From JACKHA01 sp041401985 (GTDB taxonomy: Bacteria > Planctomycetota > Phycisphaerae > Phycisphaerales > UBA1924): a stretch of DNA of 64,000 nt. Position numbers and translations under genes: made by a program. The stretch covers positions 1-64,000 of the forward strand of contig JAWKTE010000007.1 in assembly GCA_041401985.1 (NCBI GenBank), in the 5' to 3' direction. The notes under the pieces are model-generated. The model had not been told where the DNA came from. It was given only the letters and a program-made list of their open reading frames with translations, and did no database searches. Numbering within the stretch: position 1 is the stretch's first letter; every line of letters begins with the position of its first letter. This document shows positions 8,666 through 16,572 of the stretch, one piece after another.

Positions 8666-8719
8666 GTTGATCGCACCGACCTGCTCCGAAGACTCCGCGG
8701 GTCGATGGCACGGTACAAG
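8666..8719. repeat. Hairpin repeat, copy 2 of 3
   Basis: It starts with GTTGATCGCACCGAC like copy 1. The stem bases differ but remain pairable: GACCTGC with GCGGGTC, including one G-U pair, against GACTTGC/GCAAGTC in copy 1. Similarity to copy 3 continues to a shared TGGCACGGT. It lies between the start of the 8138-8593 gene and the end of the next reverse gene at 8724. Confidence 0.75.
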
Positions 8720-8723
8720 TCGA

Positions 8724-10268
8724 CTATGGCGTGGTCAGGCGTGGCAACTGTTCGAGCAGGCGGTCGGCTCGTGCCGCGTCGTGGTCTCGGATGACCTGCA
8801 GGTTCTCGCGGGCGGCGGGGAGGTCGTCCAGCGCGACGAGCGCGCGGATCAGGGCCTCGCGGCAGTCCATGTCTTCTGGCCAGCGTTCGACCCCGGTTCT
8901 GGCGAACTCGGCCGCGGCTTCGGTTTCGCCCCAGGCCAGCAACTGCCGGGAGGGCGAGAAGGATGACTCGGGCGAGTAGTCGAGGTACTGCCAGACCCTG
9001 GCGACATCGGTGAACAGCGGGATGTTCTCCAACGCGGCGTGGGCGTCGGCGGCAAGCATGAACGGGCGCGGATCCGATCGGTACGCGTTGATGGCGATCC
9101 TCAGGTAGCGCATCGCGTCGCCGCTCGCGCCCATCTGAATGAGCACGCTGCTGAGGAAAGTGGCGGCCACCGGTGATGCGTCGCTGCCAGCCTCAGCGAT
9201 GCGGCTGAGTTGCTGGAGTCCCCCTCGGGTTGAGACGAATCGGAGTTGGTGCGTCGCTCTCACGAGTGCCAGGCGATCTGTGCCAGACTCATCCAACTCT
9301 GGATGACTTTCAAGAACCTGTAACAAAAGCGGCTCGAGTCTCCAGTGAATCGCCTGCGTCGCCAGCTGGAAGAAGAACTCTTCCGGAAGCGCGGCCGTCC
9401 AATCCGGGTCGATCGCGTTCCAACGGGCCACGAACGCCGACAACGACGATTCGGTCATCGCGCCCGAGAGCCACAGGCGGCTCAACTGCGCCACATGGGC
9501 CGGCCGATCGACGATCACGGGTCCGAGCGCCGTGATGTCCTGGCGGTCTGGGTTCTCCTTGTAGTCGAGCATCATCCGCAGCACGACGCCCGGGATCAGG
9601 CTCATACGATCCCCAAGGCCGAAGCTCAAGTCCGCGGATTCCGACAGAATCCCCGCAAGCCGCCCGTCGGAGTGGAAGAACGCGGTGCCGGCGGGATAGT
9701 CGCCGGCATGCGTCGTCACCAAGCGAACTCCAGCAGCATTCCTGGCGGAGTGCAGAAGTCGCGGGCGCTCCGCGGAGTCGTCCTGCGGGTCTTGTGCCCG
9801 ACTCGAGAGGTAGTCTCCGAGGTCTCGCGGGTCGAGCGACTCTGGCAAAGCCGGCACGAGCTCGACGGGAACCGGCGGCGAGAACACGATCGCTTGCACG
9901 TTGACGCCCCGAGCCTCGTAGACATGCTCGATCGCGCGCGGCTCGCCACCAAATGAGAGGCTGATGTCGGTGGCACCCCAGACCGACATCGATGGGACAA
10001 CGACCATGTCCGGAGCGATCAGCACCGCCGGCTGCTCGTCGATCCGCACGCCCTCGTGATCGTGCACCGTGATGAGCACGGTCCGGTTGGCTTCGTCCGG
10101 ATCGTGCGTCGGATCGGCGAGGGCGGGGGTGCCGAGCGGCGCCGTGCAGACCAGGAGTGCCGCCAGCACGACGCTTGGGGTGCGGGCTCGGCGCCCTCGG
10201 TCGCGAGGCGATCCGGCGGGGAGCAGGGCGCGGCGGTTGGAGGGACGGCGAAGCGGGAGTGTGAACAT
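8724..10268 (-). CDS. Secreted degenerate trypsin-like protein with TPR-like C-terminus
   Basis: A 514-residue exported protein. After an arginine-rich start comes a signal peptide (about 28-50, VVLAALLVCTAPLGTPALA). The N-terminal half resembles a trypsin/HtrA-like barrel (VLIAPDMVVVPSM, then AGDYPAGTAFFHSDGRLAGI, the position of the GDSGGP...G.vvGI motif). The catalytic Ser is replaced and no catalytic His/Asp can be placed, so it looks proteolytically dead. The C-terminal half is helical with TPR-like repeats (ALVALDDLPAARENLQVIRD). ATG 10268 follows a GGAG. Possibly a binding or scaffold protein in the periplasm; that role is inferred. Confidence 0.6.
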   Translation of the reverse strand: MFTLPLRRPSNRRALLPAGSPRDRGRRARTPSVVLAALLVCTAPLGTPALADPTHDPDEANRTVLITVHDHEGVRIDEQPAVLIAPDMVVVPSMSVWGATDISLSFGGEPRAIEHVYEARGVNVQAIVFSPPVPVELVPALPESLDPRDLGDYLSSRAQDPQDDSAERPRLLHSARNAAGVRLVTTHAGDYPAGTAFFHSDGRLAGILSESADLSFGLGDRMSLIPGVVLRMMLDYKENPDRQDITALGPVIVDRPAHVAQLSRLWLSGAMTESSLSAFVARWNAIDPDWTAALPEEFFFQLATQAIHWRLEPLLLQVLESHPELDESGTDRLALVRATHQLRFVSTRGGLQQLSRIAEAGSDASPVAATFLSSVLIQMGASGDAMRYLRIAINAYRSDPRPFMLAADAHAALENIPLFTDVARVWQYLDYSPESSFSPSRQLLAWGETEAAAEFARTGVERWPEDMDCREALIRALVALDDLPAARENLQVIRDHDAARADRLLEQLPRLTTP

Positions 10269-10297
10269 CGGGGCACTCCGAAGTGGGGCGGTCCGAC

Positions 10298-10303
10298 AGG
10301 ATA
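10298..10303 (-). promoter_or_regulatory. Candidate -10 box TATCCT for the 8724-10268 gene
   Basis: Read on the minus strand this is TATCCT, 29 nt before ATG 10268. It would give a leader of about 22 nt containing the GGAG ribosome binding site, so this gene looks conventionally led, unlike many neighbours. Confidence 0.4.
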
Positions 10304-10336
10304 CCAGCGATTGGGCTGCGGGATCGGTGGCCTCGG

Positions 10337-10390
10337 GTTGATCGCACCGACTTGCTCCGCGGATGCCGCACGTCGGTGGCACGGTGCGAG
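10337..10390. repeat. Hairpin repeat, copy 3 of 3
   Basis: The same element as at 8014 and 8666 (GTTGATCGCACCGACTTGC...), with one mismatch in the stem (GACTTGC/GCACGTC) and the same downstream TGGCACGGT. It lies upstream of the 8724-10268 gene and before smpB. Confidence 0.75.
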
Positions 10391-10426
10391 AGGCGGGGCC
10401 GGCAGGCTTGTGAGGCGTCGTGCCTC

Positions 10427-10432
10427 TATCGT
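10427..10432 (+). promoter_or_regulatory. Candidate -10 box TATCGT before smpB
   Basis: TATCGT lies 20 nt before ATG 10453. The intervening stretch is nearly pure C with no Shine-Dalgarno, so the transcript would have a leader of roughly 14 nt. Confidence 0.4.
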
Positions 10433-10452
10433 TCCCCCCGACCCCCCCTCCC

Positions 10453-10929
10453 ATGGCCAAACCCAAGAAGAAGAACCCGGACCCCGTGATCGAGAACCGT
10501 CGTGCGCGGCACGACTACTCCATCGGCGAGACGCTGGAGGTCGGGATCGTGCTGCGCGGGTCGGAGGTCAAGGCCGTGCGCGAGTCGAACGTGTCGATCG
10601 GCGAGGGGTACGTGACGGCGCAGGAGACCCCGCCCGAGTTGCAGTTGCACTCGGTGAACATCGGGCCATACGGCCCGGCGGGGCCGATGGCCCACCCGCC
10701 GGTGCGGGTCCGCCGGTTGCTGGCCCACAAGCGGGAGATCCAGCGGCTGGCGAAACTGTCGCAGGAGAAGGGGGCGACGATCGTGCCGCTGCGCCTGTAC
10801 TTCAAGAACGGGTTCGCGAAGGTGCTGGTGGGGGTGGGCTACGGCAAGTCGCGCCACGACAAGCGGGAGTCGATCGCGAAGAGAGAGGCGGAGCGGGATA
10901 TGCAGCGGGCGATGTCGAAGAGGATGTAG
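10453..10929 (+). CDS. smpB: SsrA-binding protein SmpB
   Basis: SmpB binds tmRNA and delivers it to stalled ribosomes for trans-translation. The 158-residue protein has the family signature throughout: NRRARHDYSIGETLEVGIVLRGSEVKAVR (OB-fold core), SNVSIGEGYV, then HKREIQRL and a basic C-terminal tail (GKSRHDKRESIAKREAERDMQR) that enters the empty A site. ATG 10453 gives the typical MAKPKKKN start; the frame is open 11 codons further but only as C-rich leader. Length is normal for the family. Confidence 0.96.
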   Translation: MAKPKKKNPDPVIENRRARHDYSIGETLEVGIVLRGSEVKAVRESNVSIGEGYVTAQETPPELQLHSVNIGPYGPAGPMAHPPVRVRRLLAHKREIQRLAKLSQEKGATIVPLRLYFKNGFAKVLVGVGYGKSRHDKRESIAKREAERDMQRAMSKRM

Positions 10930-10999
10930 GGGCGAACACCCCCTCCGTCATGCTCGCCGAGCCTCGCATGGCACCTCCCCCGCGGCGCGGGGGAGCGGG

Positions 11000-11019
11000 C
11001 CGGGGCGGGGACGCCCCGG
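11000..11019. repeat. REP-like hairpin between convergent smpB and apt
   Basis: CCGGGGCG (11000-11007) pairs with CGCCCCGG (11012-11019) around a 4-nt loop, followed by GCTCGCGCGC. It is the reverse orientation of the element repeated at 54519-54747, 55752 and 59516-59581. It lies between two converging genes, where it could also stop transcription. Confidence 0.75.
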
Positions 11020-11059
11020 CTCGCGCGCTTGGGGGTGTGCGCGGGGGTGTTGGTGGGGG

Positions 11060-11590
11060 TCAGAAGCGGATGACCGAGTGGACGGTGCCGAACTCGTCTA
11101 CGCGGCGGCGGCCCTGGAGGCCCTCGAGTTCGATCAGCACCGTGAGGCCGACGATGGTGGCCCCGGTCTTCTGGACCAGTTCGGCGCAGGCGCGGAGGGT
11201 GCCGCCGGTGGCCAGCAGGTCGTCGACAAGCAGGACGCGCTGGGAGCGGTCAACGGCGTCGGAGTGGATCTCGAGGCGGTCGGTGCCGTATTCGAGCAGG
11301 TAGTCGACGCCGTGGACGGTGCGCGGGAGTTTGCCGGGCTTGCGGACGGGGACGAAGCCGGCCGAGAGCGACTGGGCGATGGCGGTGCCGAAGATGAAGC
11401 CGCGGGACTCGGCGCCGACGACCAGGTCGATCCGCTTGCCGCGGAAGGGGTTGGCCATGAGTTCGACGGCCAGCGCGAGGGCGGCGGCGTCGGCCAGCAG
11501 GGGGGTGAAGTCCTTGAAGGTGATGCCGGGCTTGGGAAAGTCGGGCACGTCGTGGATGAAGGTTGTGAGGCGATCGATGTCGGCGGGCAT
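11060..11590 (-). CDS. apt: Adenine phosphoribosyltransferase
   Basis: Apt salvages adenine to AMP using PRPP in the cytoplasm. The 176-residue protein shows the type I PRTase fold: FPKPGITFKDFTPLL near the N-terminus, GAESRGFIFG, RKPGKLP and the PRPP-binding loop VLLVDDLLATGGT. Length and order match bacterial Apt. ATG 11590 is preceded by an AGGAG at good spacing; a longer in-frame extension upstream has no family match. A minus-strand TACCCT at 11616-11621 is a likely -10 for it. Confidence 0.95.
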   Translation of the reverse strand: MPADIDRLTTFIHDVPDFPKPGITFKDFTPLLADAAALALAVELMANPFRGKRIDLVVGAESRGFIFGTAIAQSLSAGFVPVRKPGKLPRTVHGVDYLLEYGTDRLEIHSDAVDRSQRVLLVDDLLATGGTLRACAELVQKTGATIVGLTVLIELEGLQGRRRVDEFGTVHSVIRF

Positions 11591-11615
11591 GCGACGCTCC
11601 TGGAATGGTCGGGGG

Positions 11616-11621
11616 AGGGTA
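11616..11621 (-). promoter_or_regulatory. Candidate -10 box TACCCT for apt
   Basis: TACCCT on the minus strand lies 25 nt before ATG 11590, leaving room for an 18-nt leader that holds the AGGAG. A divergent TACGCT box lies at 11676-11681. Confidence 0.4.
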
Positions 11622-11675
11622 GGGGTTGGAGTGGTGGGGTGCGCGATGGGCCGCGACCGGGTTCGACGGGATCGG

Positions 11676-11681
11676 TACGCT
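11676..11681 (+). promoter_or_regulatory. Candidate -10 box TACGCT for the TPR metallopeptidase gene
   Basis: TACGCT is the only TANNNT match in the plus-strand sequence between apt and the downstream peptidase. It would place transcription start near 11688, ahead of all three candidate ATGs (11714, 11726, 11744). Confidence 0.35.
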
Positions 11682-11743
11682 CGTTGTGGCGGCGATGCTG
11701 GTTGGGTGCTGCGATGGAGCGCGTGATGGCACGGAAGTTCGCA

Positions 11744-14419
11744 ATGAGCGATTCGTTGGAGCGATTGGCGAGGCTTGGCGTTGCGGCGCTTGCCTTGGCG
11801 TTCAGTGCGACGAGCGGCGTCGCGGCCCAACCCCAGCGTGGCGGCCAGCAGTTCCAGGCGCCCGAGACCTCCCAGGCCGTGCTGCGAGCGGTTGAGGCGT
11901 CGTACCTGACCGAGGATGAGGCCAAGGACCTCCGCGTGTTCCACGGGCTGTGGCGCGAGGGGGATCTGGACACGCCGGCGCGTCGGGCCAGGGCCGCGCT
12001 GACGGCGGGGGTGTGGGACCACGCGTGGCTTCTCGATCCCGAGGCGCCTGTGCTGGATCGGGCCGAGGCGATGGTGCGGCGGGGCGAACTCGAGGAGGCG
12101 CTCGAGGCGCTAGCGGGCGAGTCGTCGCTTCGGGCGGTGCGCCTGCGGGCCGAGGCGCTGGAACTGCTCGGGCGGTTTGAGGACGCGGACGCGGCCCTGG
12201 ATGTCGCGGTCGAGCGGCTGTTGCGGACGCGGGCCGACAACGCCGCGGACCTGACCGAGGGCGTGCGGGCGCTGATCGCGCGGTCGCGCCTGCGCGGCCC
12301 GGCGCGCGAGGGGCAGGCCGGCGCGGACTACCGCACGCTCGCCGATCTGCTCGGGCGGGCCCGCAGTGAGATGGACCGCCTGTACTGGCCGGCGTATCTG
12401 GCCGAGGCCGAACTGCTGATGGACAAGGACAACACGCCGCAGGCGGTCGAGGCGATCGTGCAGGCGCTGTCGCTGTGCCCGGCGTCGGGCGAGGCGTTCG
12501 GGATGCTGGGCGTGGCGGCGGTGGACTCGTTCGATTTCGCGCGGGCCGAGGCCGCGGCCCGGTTCGCGCAGGAGCGGTACGAGCGGCTCGACCCGGAGGG
12601 CGAACTCGGCTCGTCGCCGATTGCGACGATGGTGCTGGTGCGGGCGCGCCTGCGCCAGGGCGACGCGGACGAGGCGGCCCGGCTCATGCAGCCGCTGATC
12701 GAGCGCTTCCCGCAGATGCGCGAGGCGCGGGCGCTGCACGCGGCCATCGCGGCCGGGTTCTTCGAGATCGGACTGGCCCGCGAGCGGTGCGAGGCGTTCG
12801 ACGCGCTGTCGCCCGGCTCGCCGCTGGCGCTGCTGGAGGCGGGGGAGCGTCTCGCGGACGATCGCCAATACGAGGACGCCGCGGCGTTCCTGGAAGAGGC
12901 GGCCGAGCGCCAGCCCAACTGGGCCCGCCCGCGACTCGCGCTCGGGCTGCTTGAGATGCAGTCGGGGCGCGACGTGGCGGCTCGCGATGCGCTGCGGACG
13001 GCGACGGCGCTGGACCCGTTCAACCTCCGGGCCCGAAACAGCCTCACGCTCGTCGAGGAGCTGCTGACGTACGAGCGGATGGAGACCGAGCACTTTGTGA
13101 TCCGCTACAAGCCGGGCATCGACGAGGCATTGGCGATCGACATGCGGGACGTGCTCGAACGGATCCACGCGCGGGTGGCGGGAGGCGGCACGGGCGGGAT
13201 CGACTTCGAGCCGCCGGTTCGCACGGTGGTCGAGATCATGCCCGACCACGCGTGGTTCAGCGTGCGGATCACGGGGATGCCGAGCATCCACACTGTGGCG
13301 GCGGCGACGGGGCCGGTGATCGCGATGGAGAGCCCGCAGGTCGGGGCTGGGCACAGCCTGGGGACGTACGACTGGCCGCGCGTGCTGCAGCACGAGTACA
13401 CGCACACCGTGACGCTGGCCCGAACGAACAACCGGATCCCGCACTGGTTCACGGAGGCCGCGGCGGTGTATCTGGAAGATGGGCCGCGCGACTTCTCACG
13501 CTGGCGTCTGCTGACCGAGGCACTCACGACGGGCAACCTGTTCGGCATGGACGAGATCGACCTGATGTTCGTCCGCCCGCGCCGCCCGACGGACCGCGCC
13601 CAGGCCTACGCGCAGGGGCACTGGATGTACGAGTTCATCATCGAGCGGTGGGGGGCCGATGCGCCGCTGCGCCTGATGGACCTGTTCGCGGCCGGCGCGC
13701 CGATCGGGCCGGCGTTCGAGCAGGCCCTCGGCGTCGACTCGCTCGACGCGTTCATGGGCGAGTTCCGTCCGTGGGCCGAGGCCCAGGCGGTGGCGGCAGG
13801 GATGCTGGCCAGCCCGGACGTGCCGTCGCTGGGCGAACTGATCGCGCGGGACCGGCCCGAGGGCACGCCCGAAGGACGGACTCCGGCGCCTTCCGTGGAC
13901 CAGTTGCGCTCGTGGCTGGGGGAGTTCCCGGGGCACCCGGAAGTGCTTCGCGAGATCGTGCGCCTGACGCTGGAGATGAATCGGGGCGAGGCGACGCTCG
14001 AGACGGCGGTGATGCTGCTGGAGTACGCCGCGGCGTGCCCGGTGGACGACGGGCCGCACCGGGCGCTGGCCCGGCTGTACCTGCGGACGCCGGGGCGCGA
14101 GCACGAGGCGATCCCGCACCTGGCGTTCCTGGACGCGCGCGAGCAGGCCACGCCCGTCTACGCCGCGGAACTCGCGCGACAGCACGCGGCCCTCGCGGAC
14201 TACGACGCCGCGGCCCCGAAGGCCGAGCGGGCGACGTGGCTCGCGCCCTTCGACGCCGACCAGCGGGAACTGGCGGCCCGGATCGCGCTGCTGCGCCAGG
14301 ACTACGCGACCGCCGAGCGCCACATCGCGGCCCTGACGATCATCGAGCCGGATCGGGAGATCCACCAGCGTCGGTTGGAGCGGGTCAGAGAACTGGGGGC
14401 GCAGGCTTCGATGCCTTGA
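11744..14419 (+). CDS. Secreted TPR-rich zinc metallopeptidase (peptidase MA-like)
   Basis: An 891-residue exported protein: signal peptide (1-26, LGVAALALAFSATSGVAA), a long TPR-like helical region (about 40-445), a gluzincin-type catalytic domain and another helical repeat region. The zinc motif is HEYTH (about residue 550) in LQHEYTHTVTLAR, followed by HWFTEAAAVYLED, which supplies the third Glu ligand. Such TPR-peptidase MA fusions occur in Planctomycetota and Deltaproteobacteria; substrates are unknown. ATG 11744 is preferred because CGGAAG sits 7 nt before it and the signal peptide then has a normal length; ATG 11714 and 11726 are possible. Confidence 0.75.
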   Translation: MSDSLERLARLGVAALALAFSATSGVAAQPQRGGQQFQAPETSQAVLRAVEASYLTEDEAKDLRVFHGLWREGDLDTPARRARAALTAGVWDHAWLLDPEAPVLDRAEAMVRRGELEEALEALAGESSLRAVRLRAEALELLGRFEDADAALDVAVERLLRTRADNAADLTEGVRALIARSRLRGPAREGQAGADYRTLADLLGRARSEMDRLYWPAYLAEAELLMDKDNTPQAVEAIVQALSLCPASGEAFGMLGVAAVDSFDFARAEAAARFAQERYERLDPEGELGSSPIATMVLVRARLRQGDADEAARLMQPLIERFPQMREARALHAAIAAGFFEIGLARERCEAFDALSPGSPLALLEAGERLADDRQYEDAAAFLEEAAERQPNWARPRLALGLLEMQSGRDVAARDALRTATALDPFNLRARNSLTLVEELLTYERMETEHFVIRYKPGIDEALAIDMRDVLERIHARVAGGGTGGIDFEPPVRTVVEIMPDHAWFSVRITGMPSIHTVAAATGPVIAMESPQVGAGHSLGTYDWPRVLQHEYTHTVTLARTNNRIPHWFTEAAAVYLEDGPRDFSRWRLLTEALTTGNLFGMDEIDLMFVRPRRPTDRAQAYAQGHWMYEFIIERWGADAPLRLMDLFAAGAPIGPAFEQALGVDSLDAFMGEFRPWAEAQAVAAGMLASPDVPSLGELIARDRPEGTPEGRTPAPSVDQLRSWLGEFPGHPEVLREIVRLTLEMNRGEATLETAVMLLEYAAACPVDDGPHRALARLYLRTPGREHEAIPHLAFLDAREQATPVYAAELARQHAALADYDAAAPKAERATWLAPFDADQRELAARIALLRQDYATAERHIAALTIIEPDREIHQRRLERVRELGAQASMP

Positions 14420-14501
14420 TGGTGAGCCTCGCCGGTCCCCTAGGGCTGCGGCGGCGCGCCGAAGGCCGACCGTCGGAGCGGGACGGGCCTCGCCTTGAAC
14501 C

Positions 14502-14507
14502 TAGCAT
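14502..14507 (+). promoter_or_regulatory. Candidate -10 box TAGCAT before hldE
   Basis: TAGCAT is 14 nt before ATG 14522, predicting a leader of only about 8 nt with no Shine-Dalgarno. It also argues against the in-frame TTG at 14495, which would lie inside the promoter. Confidence 0.4.
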
Positions 14508-14521
14508 TGCTTCGCCACACG

Positions 14522-16021
14522 ATGGACGACCTCCTGAACACGCTGGCGGCCTGGAAGCCCTTCCGAGCGGCGGTCCTCGGGGACTTCATGCTGGACCAAC
14601 TGGTCTACGGCGACGCCGAGCGCCTGTCCGCCGACGCACCGGTGCCGGTGCTGCACGTGCGCCGCACGGAAGATCGCCCCGGCGGGGCCGCGAACGTCGC
14701 GATGGACCTGGTCGCGCTGGGTGCGACGGTGGTGGCGATCGGCGTGACCGGGCAGGACGCCGAGGGGCGGCTCCTCAAGGGCGCGCTCGAACGCGAACGC
14801 GTCGACTCGGCTGGCCTGGTCGAGGATCCCTCCCGCCCGACCACCGTCAAGCGGAACCTCATCGGTCTGGCCCAGACGCGCCACCCGCAGAAGATGTTCC
14901 GCGTCGACTACGAGACGCGCGAGCCGCTCAGCGGCGAGACCGCCGCGGCGCTGCTCGGCGGCCTCGAGCGGGTGCTGGGCCAGATCGATGTGCTGTGCAT
15001 CGAGGACTACAACAAGGGCGTGTGCACGCCGGGCGTGTGCCAGCGGGCCATCGCGATGGCCCGCGACGCCGGCGTGCCCGTGTTCGTCGATCCCGCGGCC
15101 ATCGGGGACTACTCCAAGTACCGCGGCTGCACCGCCATCACGCCCAACCGCGTCGAGGCCGAGCGGGCCACCGGCCTGCCCACGCACGAGTCGGCCGATC
15201 TGGCCCACAACGGCGCGCTCGCGGCCCGCCTGTCCGAGCGGCTGGAGTGCGAGGCCGCGGTGCTGACGCTGGATCGGCACGGCGCGCTGCTGCTGGAGCG
15301 CGGGCAACAGGCCGTGGCGGTGCCGACGGTGGCGCGCGAGGTCTACGACGTGACGGGTGCGGGAGACATCTTCCTCGCCGCGCTGGCCGCGGGGCGCGCC
15401 AACGCACTGTCGTGGCCAAACGCCGTCCGCCTGGCCAATGCCGCGGCCGGGCTGGAAGTGGAAGTTTTCGGCGTTGTGCCGATCCCGCTGGAAAAGATCC
15501 ACCACCAGTTGATCCTCGAGCACGCCGGCGACGATCGCGGCCTGCGGACGCTGGATCGCCTGCTGGTCGAGGTCCGGGCCAGGCGGCGTTCGGGCGAGCG
15601 GATCGTGTTCACCAACGGTTGCTTCGACGTGCTGCACGCCGGGCACGCGGCGCTGCTGGAAGCCGCGCGGGCCCAGGGCGATTTCCTGATCGTGGGGCTC
15701 AACGACGACGCGTCGATCCGCCGGCTCAAGGGCCCGGATCGCCCCGTGAACACGCAGGAGGACCGGGCCAGGCTGCTGGGCGCGATGGCGTGCGTCGGGG
15801 CCGTGGTGCTTTTCGACCAGGACACGCCGCTGCGCCTGATCGAGGCGATCAAGCCCGACGTCTTGGTCAAAGGCGCCGACTGGGCCGGCAAGGGCGTGGT
15901 GGGGCAGGAGGTCGTCGAGCAGCGCGGCGGAAAGGTCGTGCTGGTCGAACTGGTCGAGGGCCTGTCCACGACGCGGACGCTGGAGCGGATCCGGGGCGTG
16001 GAGTCGGCGTCGAACGCGTGA
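14522..16021 (+). CDS. hldE: Bifunctional heptose-7-phosphate kinase / heptose-1-phosphate adenylyltransferase HldE
   Basis: HldE phosphorylates D-glycero-D-manno-heptose 7-phosphate and later adenylates the 1-phosphate to give ADP-heptose for envelope glycans. The 499-residue protein has the canonical order. Residues 1-320 are a ribokinase-like domain (RPGGAANVAMD, ITPNRVEAERA, anion hole DVTGAGDIF); about 345-499 are a nucleotidyltransferase (TNGCFDVLHAGH, LNDDASIRRLKG, KGADWAGK). ATG 14522 gives the usual start. A second HldE-like protein with reversed domains lies at 41638-43338, and a GmhB-like phosphatase, the step between the two HldE activities, at 53656. Confidence 0.93.
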   Translation: MDDLLNTLAAWKPFRAAVLGDFMLDQLVYGDAERLSADAPVPVLHVRRTEDRPGGAANVAMDLVALGATVVAIGVTGQDAEGRLLKGALERERVDSAGLVEDPSRPTTVKRNLIGLAQTRHPQKMFRVDYETREPLSGETAAALLGGLERVLGQIDVLCIEDYNKGVCTPGVCQRAIAMARDAGVPVFVDPAAIGDYSKYRGCTAITPNRVEAERATGLPTHESADLAHNGALAARLSERLECEAAVLTLDRHGALLLERGQQAVAVPTVAREVYDVTGAGDIFLAALAAGRANALSWPNAVRLANAAAGLEVEVFGVVPIPLEKIHHQLILEHAGDDRGLRTLDRLLVEVRARRRSGERIVFTNGCFDVLHAGHAALLEAARAQGDFLIVGLNDDASIRRLKGPDRPVNTQEDRARLLGAMACVGAVVLFDQDTPLRLIEAIKPDVLVKGADWAGKGVVGQEVVEQRGGKVVLVELVEGLSTTRTLERIRGVESASNA

Positions 16022-16026
16022 AGGAC

Positions 16027-16572
16027 TTACCAGTCGCTCCGCAGTTCAGACACGATGTCGCGGGCCAGTTGCTGGATCGCCTCACGCCGCCCCACGTCGA
16101 TCCGGTCGCCCGTCGGGCGATGCGGGACGAACGAGCCCGCCGCGGCGAAGCGCCGACGCGCCAGCAGCACCTGGCCGGTCCGGTTGTCGCGCCAGTCGAA
16201 GTCGACCTCGACGGTGACGGTCTCCTCCTCGACCAGCCCGCTGGCCCGTGATGTGGAGAGTCGCGTGATCTCGACCTCCTGCACGACGCCCGAGAGCGTT
16301 GTGTCGCCCCCGCCGCCGGGACGCTCGGGGGTGATGCGCCAGGGCGTGGCCCGCTGGATCTCGGCGATGATCGCCTCGGTCAGTTCGGTCTCGACGCCGA
16401 CCCAGAACGTCGAGTTCTGGAAGATCGGCACGGAGATGGTGCGGACGCTCTGGTCGTAGGTGGTCTCGAACGAGTAGCCCTGGGTGGGGTCGGACGCGCA
16501 TGCCGAGAGGCCGGCAAGGCCGCACGCCAGCAGGCATCCATGGAGGGCGATGGTGCGCACGGGGCGTTTCAC
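16027..16572 (-). CDS. LptE-like outer-membrane lipoprotein
   Basis: A 181-residue predicted lipoprotein. It has a basic N-terminus, a hydrophobic stretch (LLACGLAGLSAC) and lipobox LSAC with Cys at about 25. The mature part (VRTISVPIFQNSTFWVGVETELTEAIIAEIQ...TPWRIT) matches the LptE/RlpB-like family, the partner of LptD in LPS delivery to the outer membrane. GTG 16572 overlaps the stop of the upstream BamD-like gene by 4 nt, which indicates translational coupling. It ends 5 nt from convergent hldE. Family assignment is good; LPS itself is not proven here. Confidence 0.72.
   Translation of the reverse strand: MKRPVRTIALHGCLLACGLAGLSACASDPTQGYSFETTYDQSVRTISVPIFQNSTFWVGVETELTEAIIAEIQRATPWRITPERPGGGGDTTLSGVVQEVEITRLSTSRASGLVEEETVTVEVDFDWRDNRTGQVLLARRRFAAAGSFVPHRPTGDRIDVGRREAIQQLARDIVSELRSDW

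Noticed and set aside
11078..11713. In-frame upstream extension of the TPR metallopeptidase over apt
   Set aside because: It is antisense to apt and ends at a normal signal peptide start (11714-11744).
14495..14521. TTG 14495 as the hldE start
   Set aside because: It lies directly upstream of and overlaps the TAGCAT box region, and the family N-terminus begins at ATG 14522.
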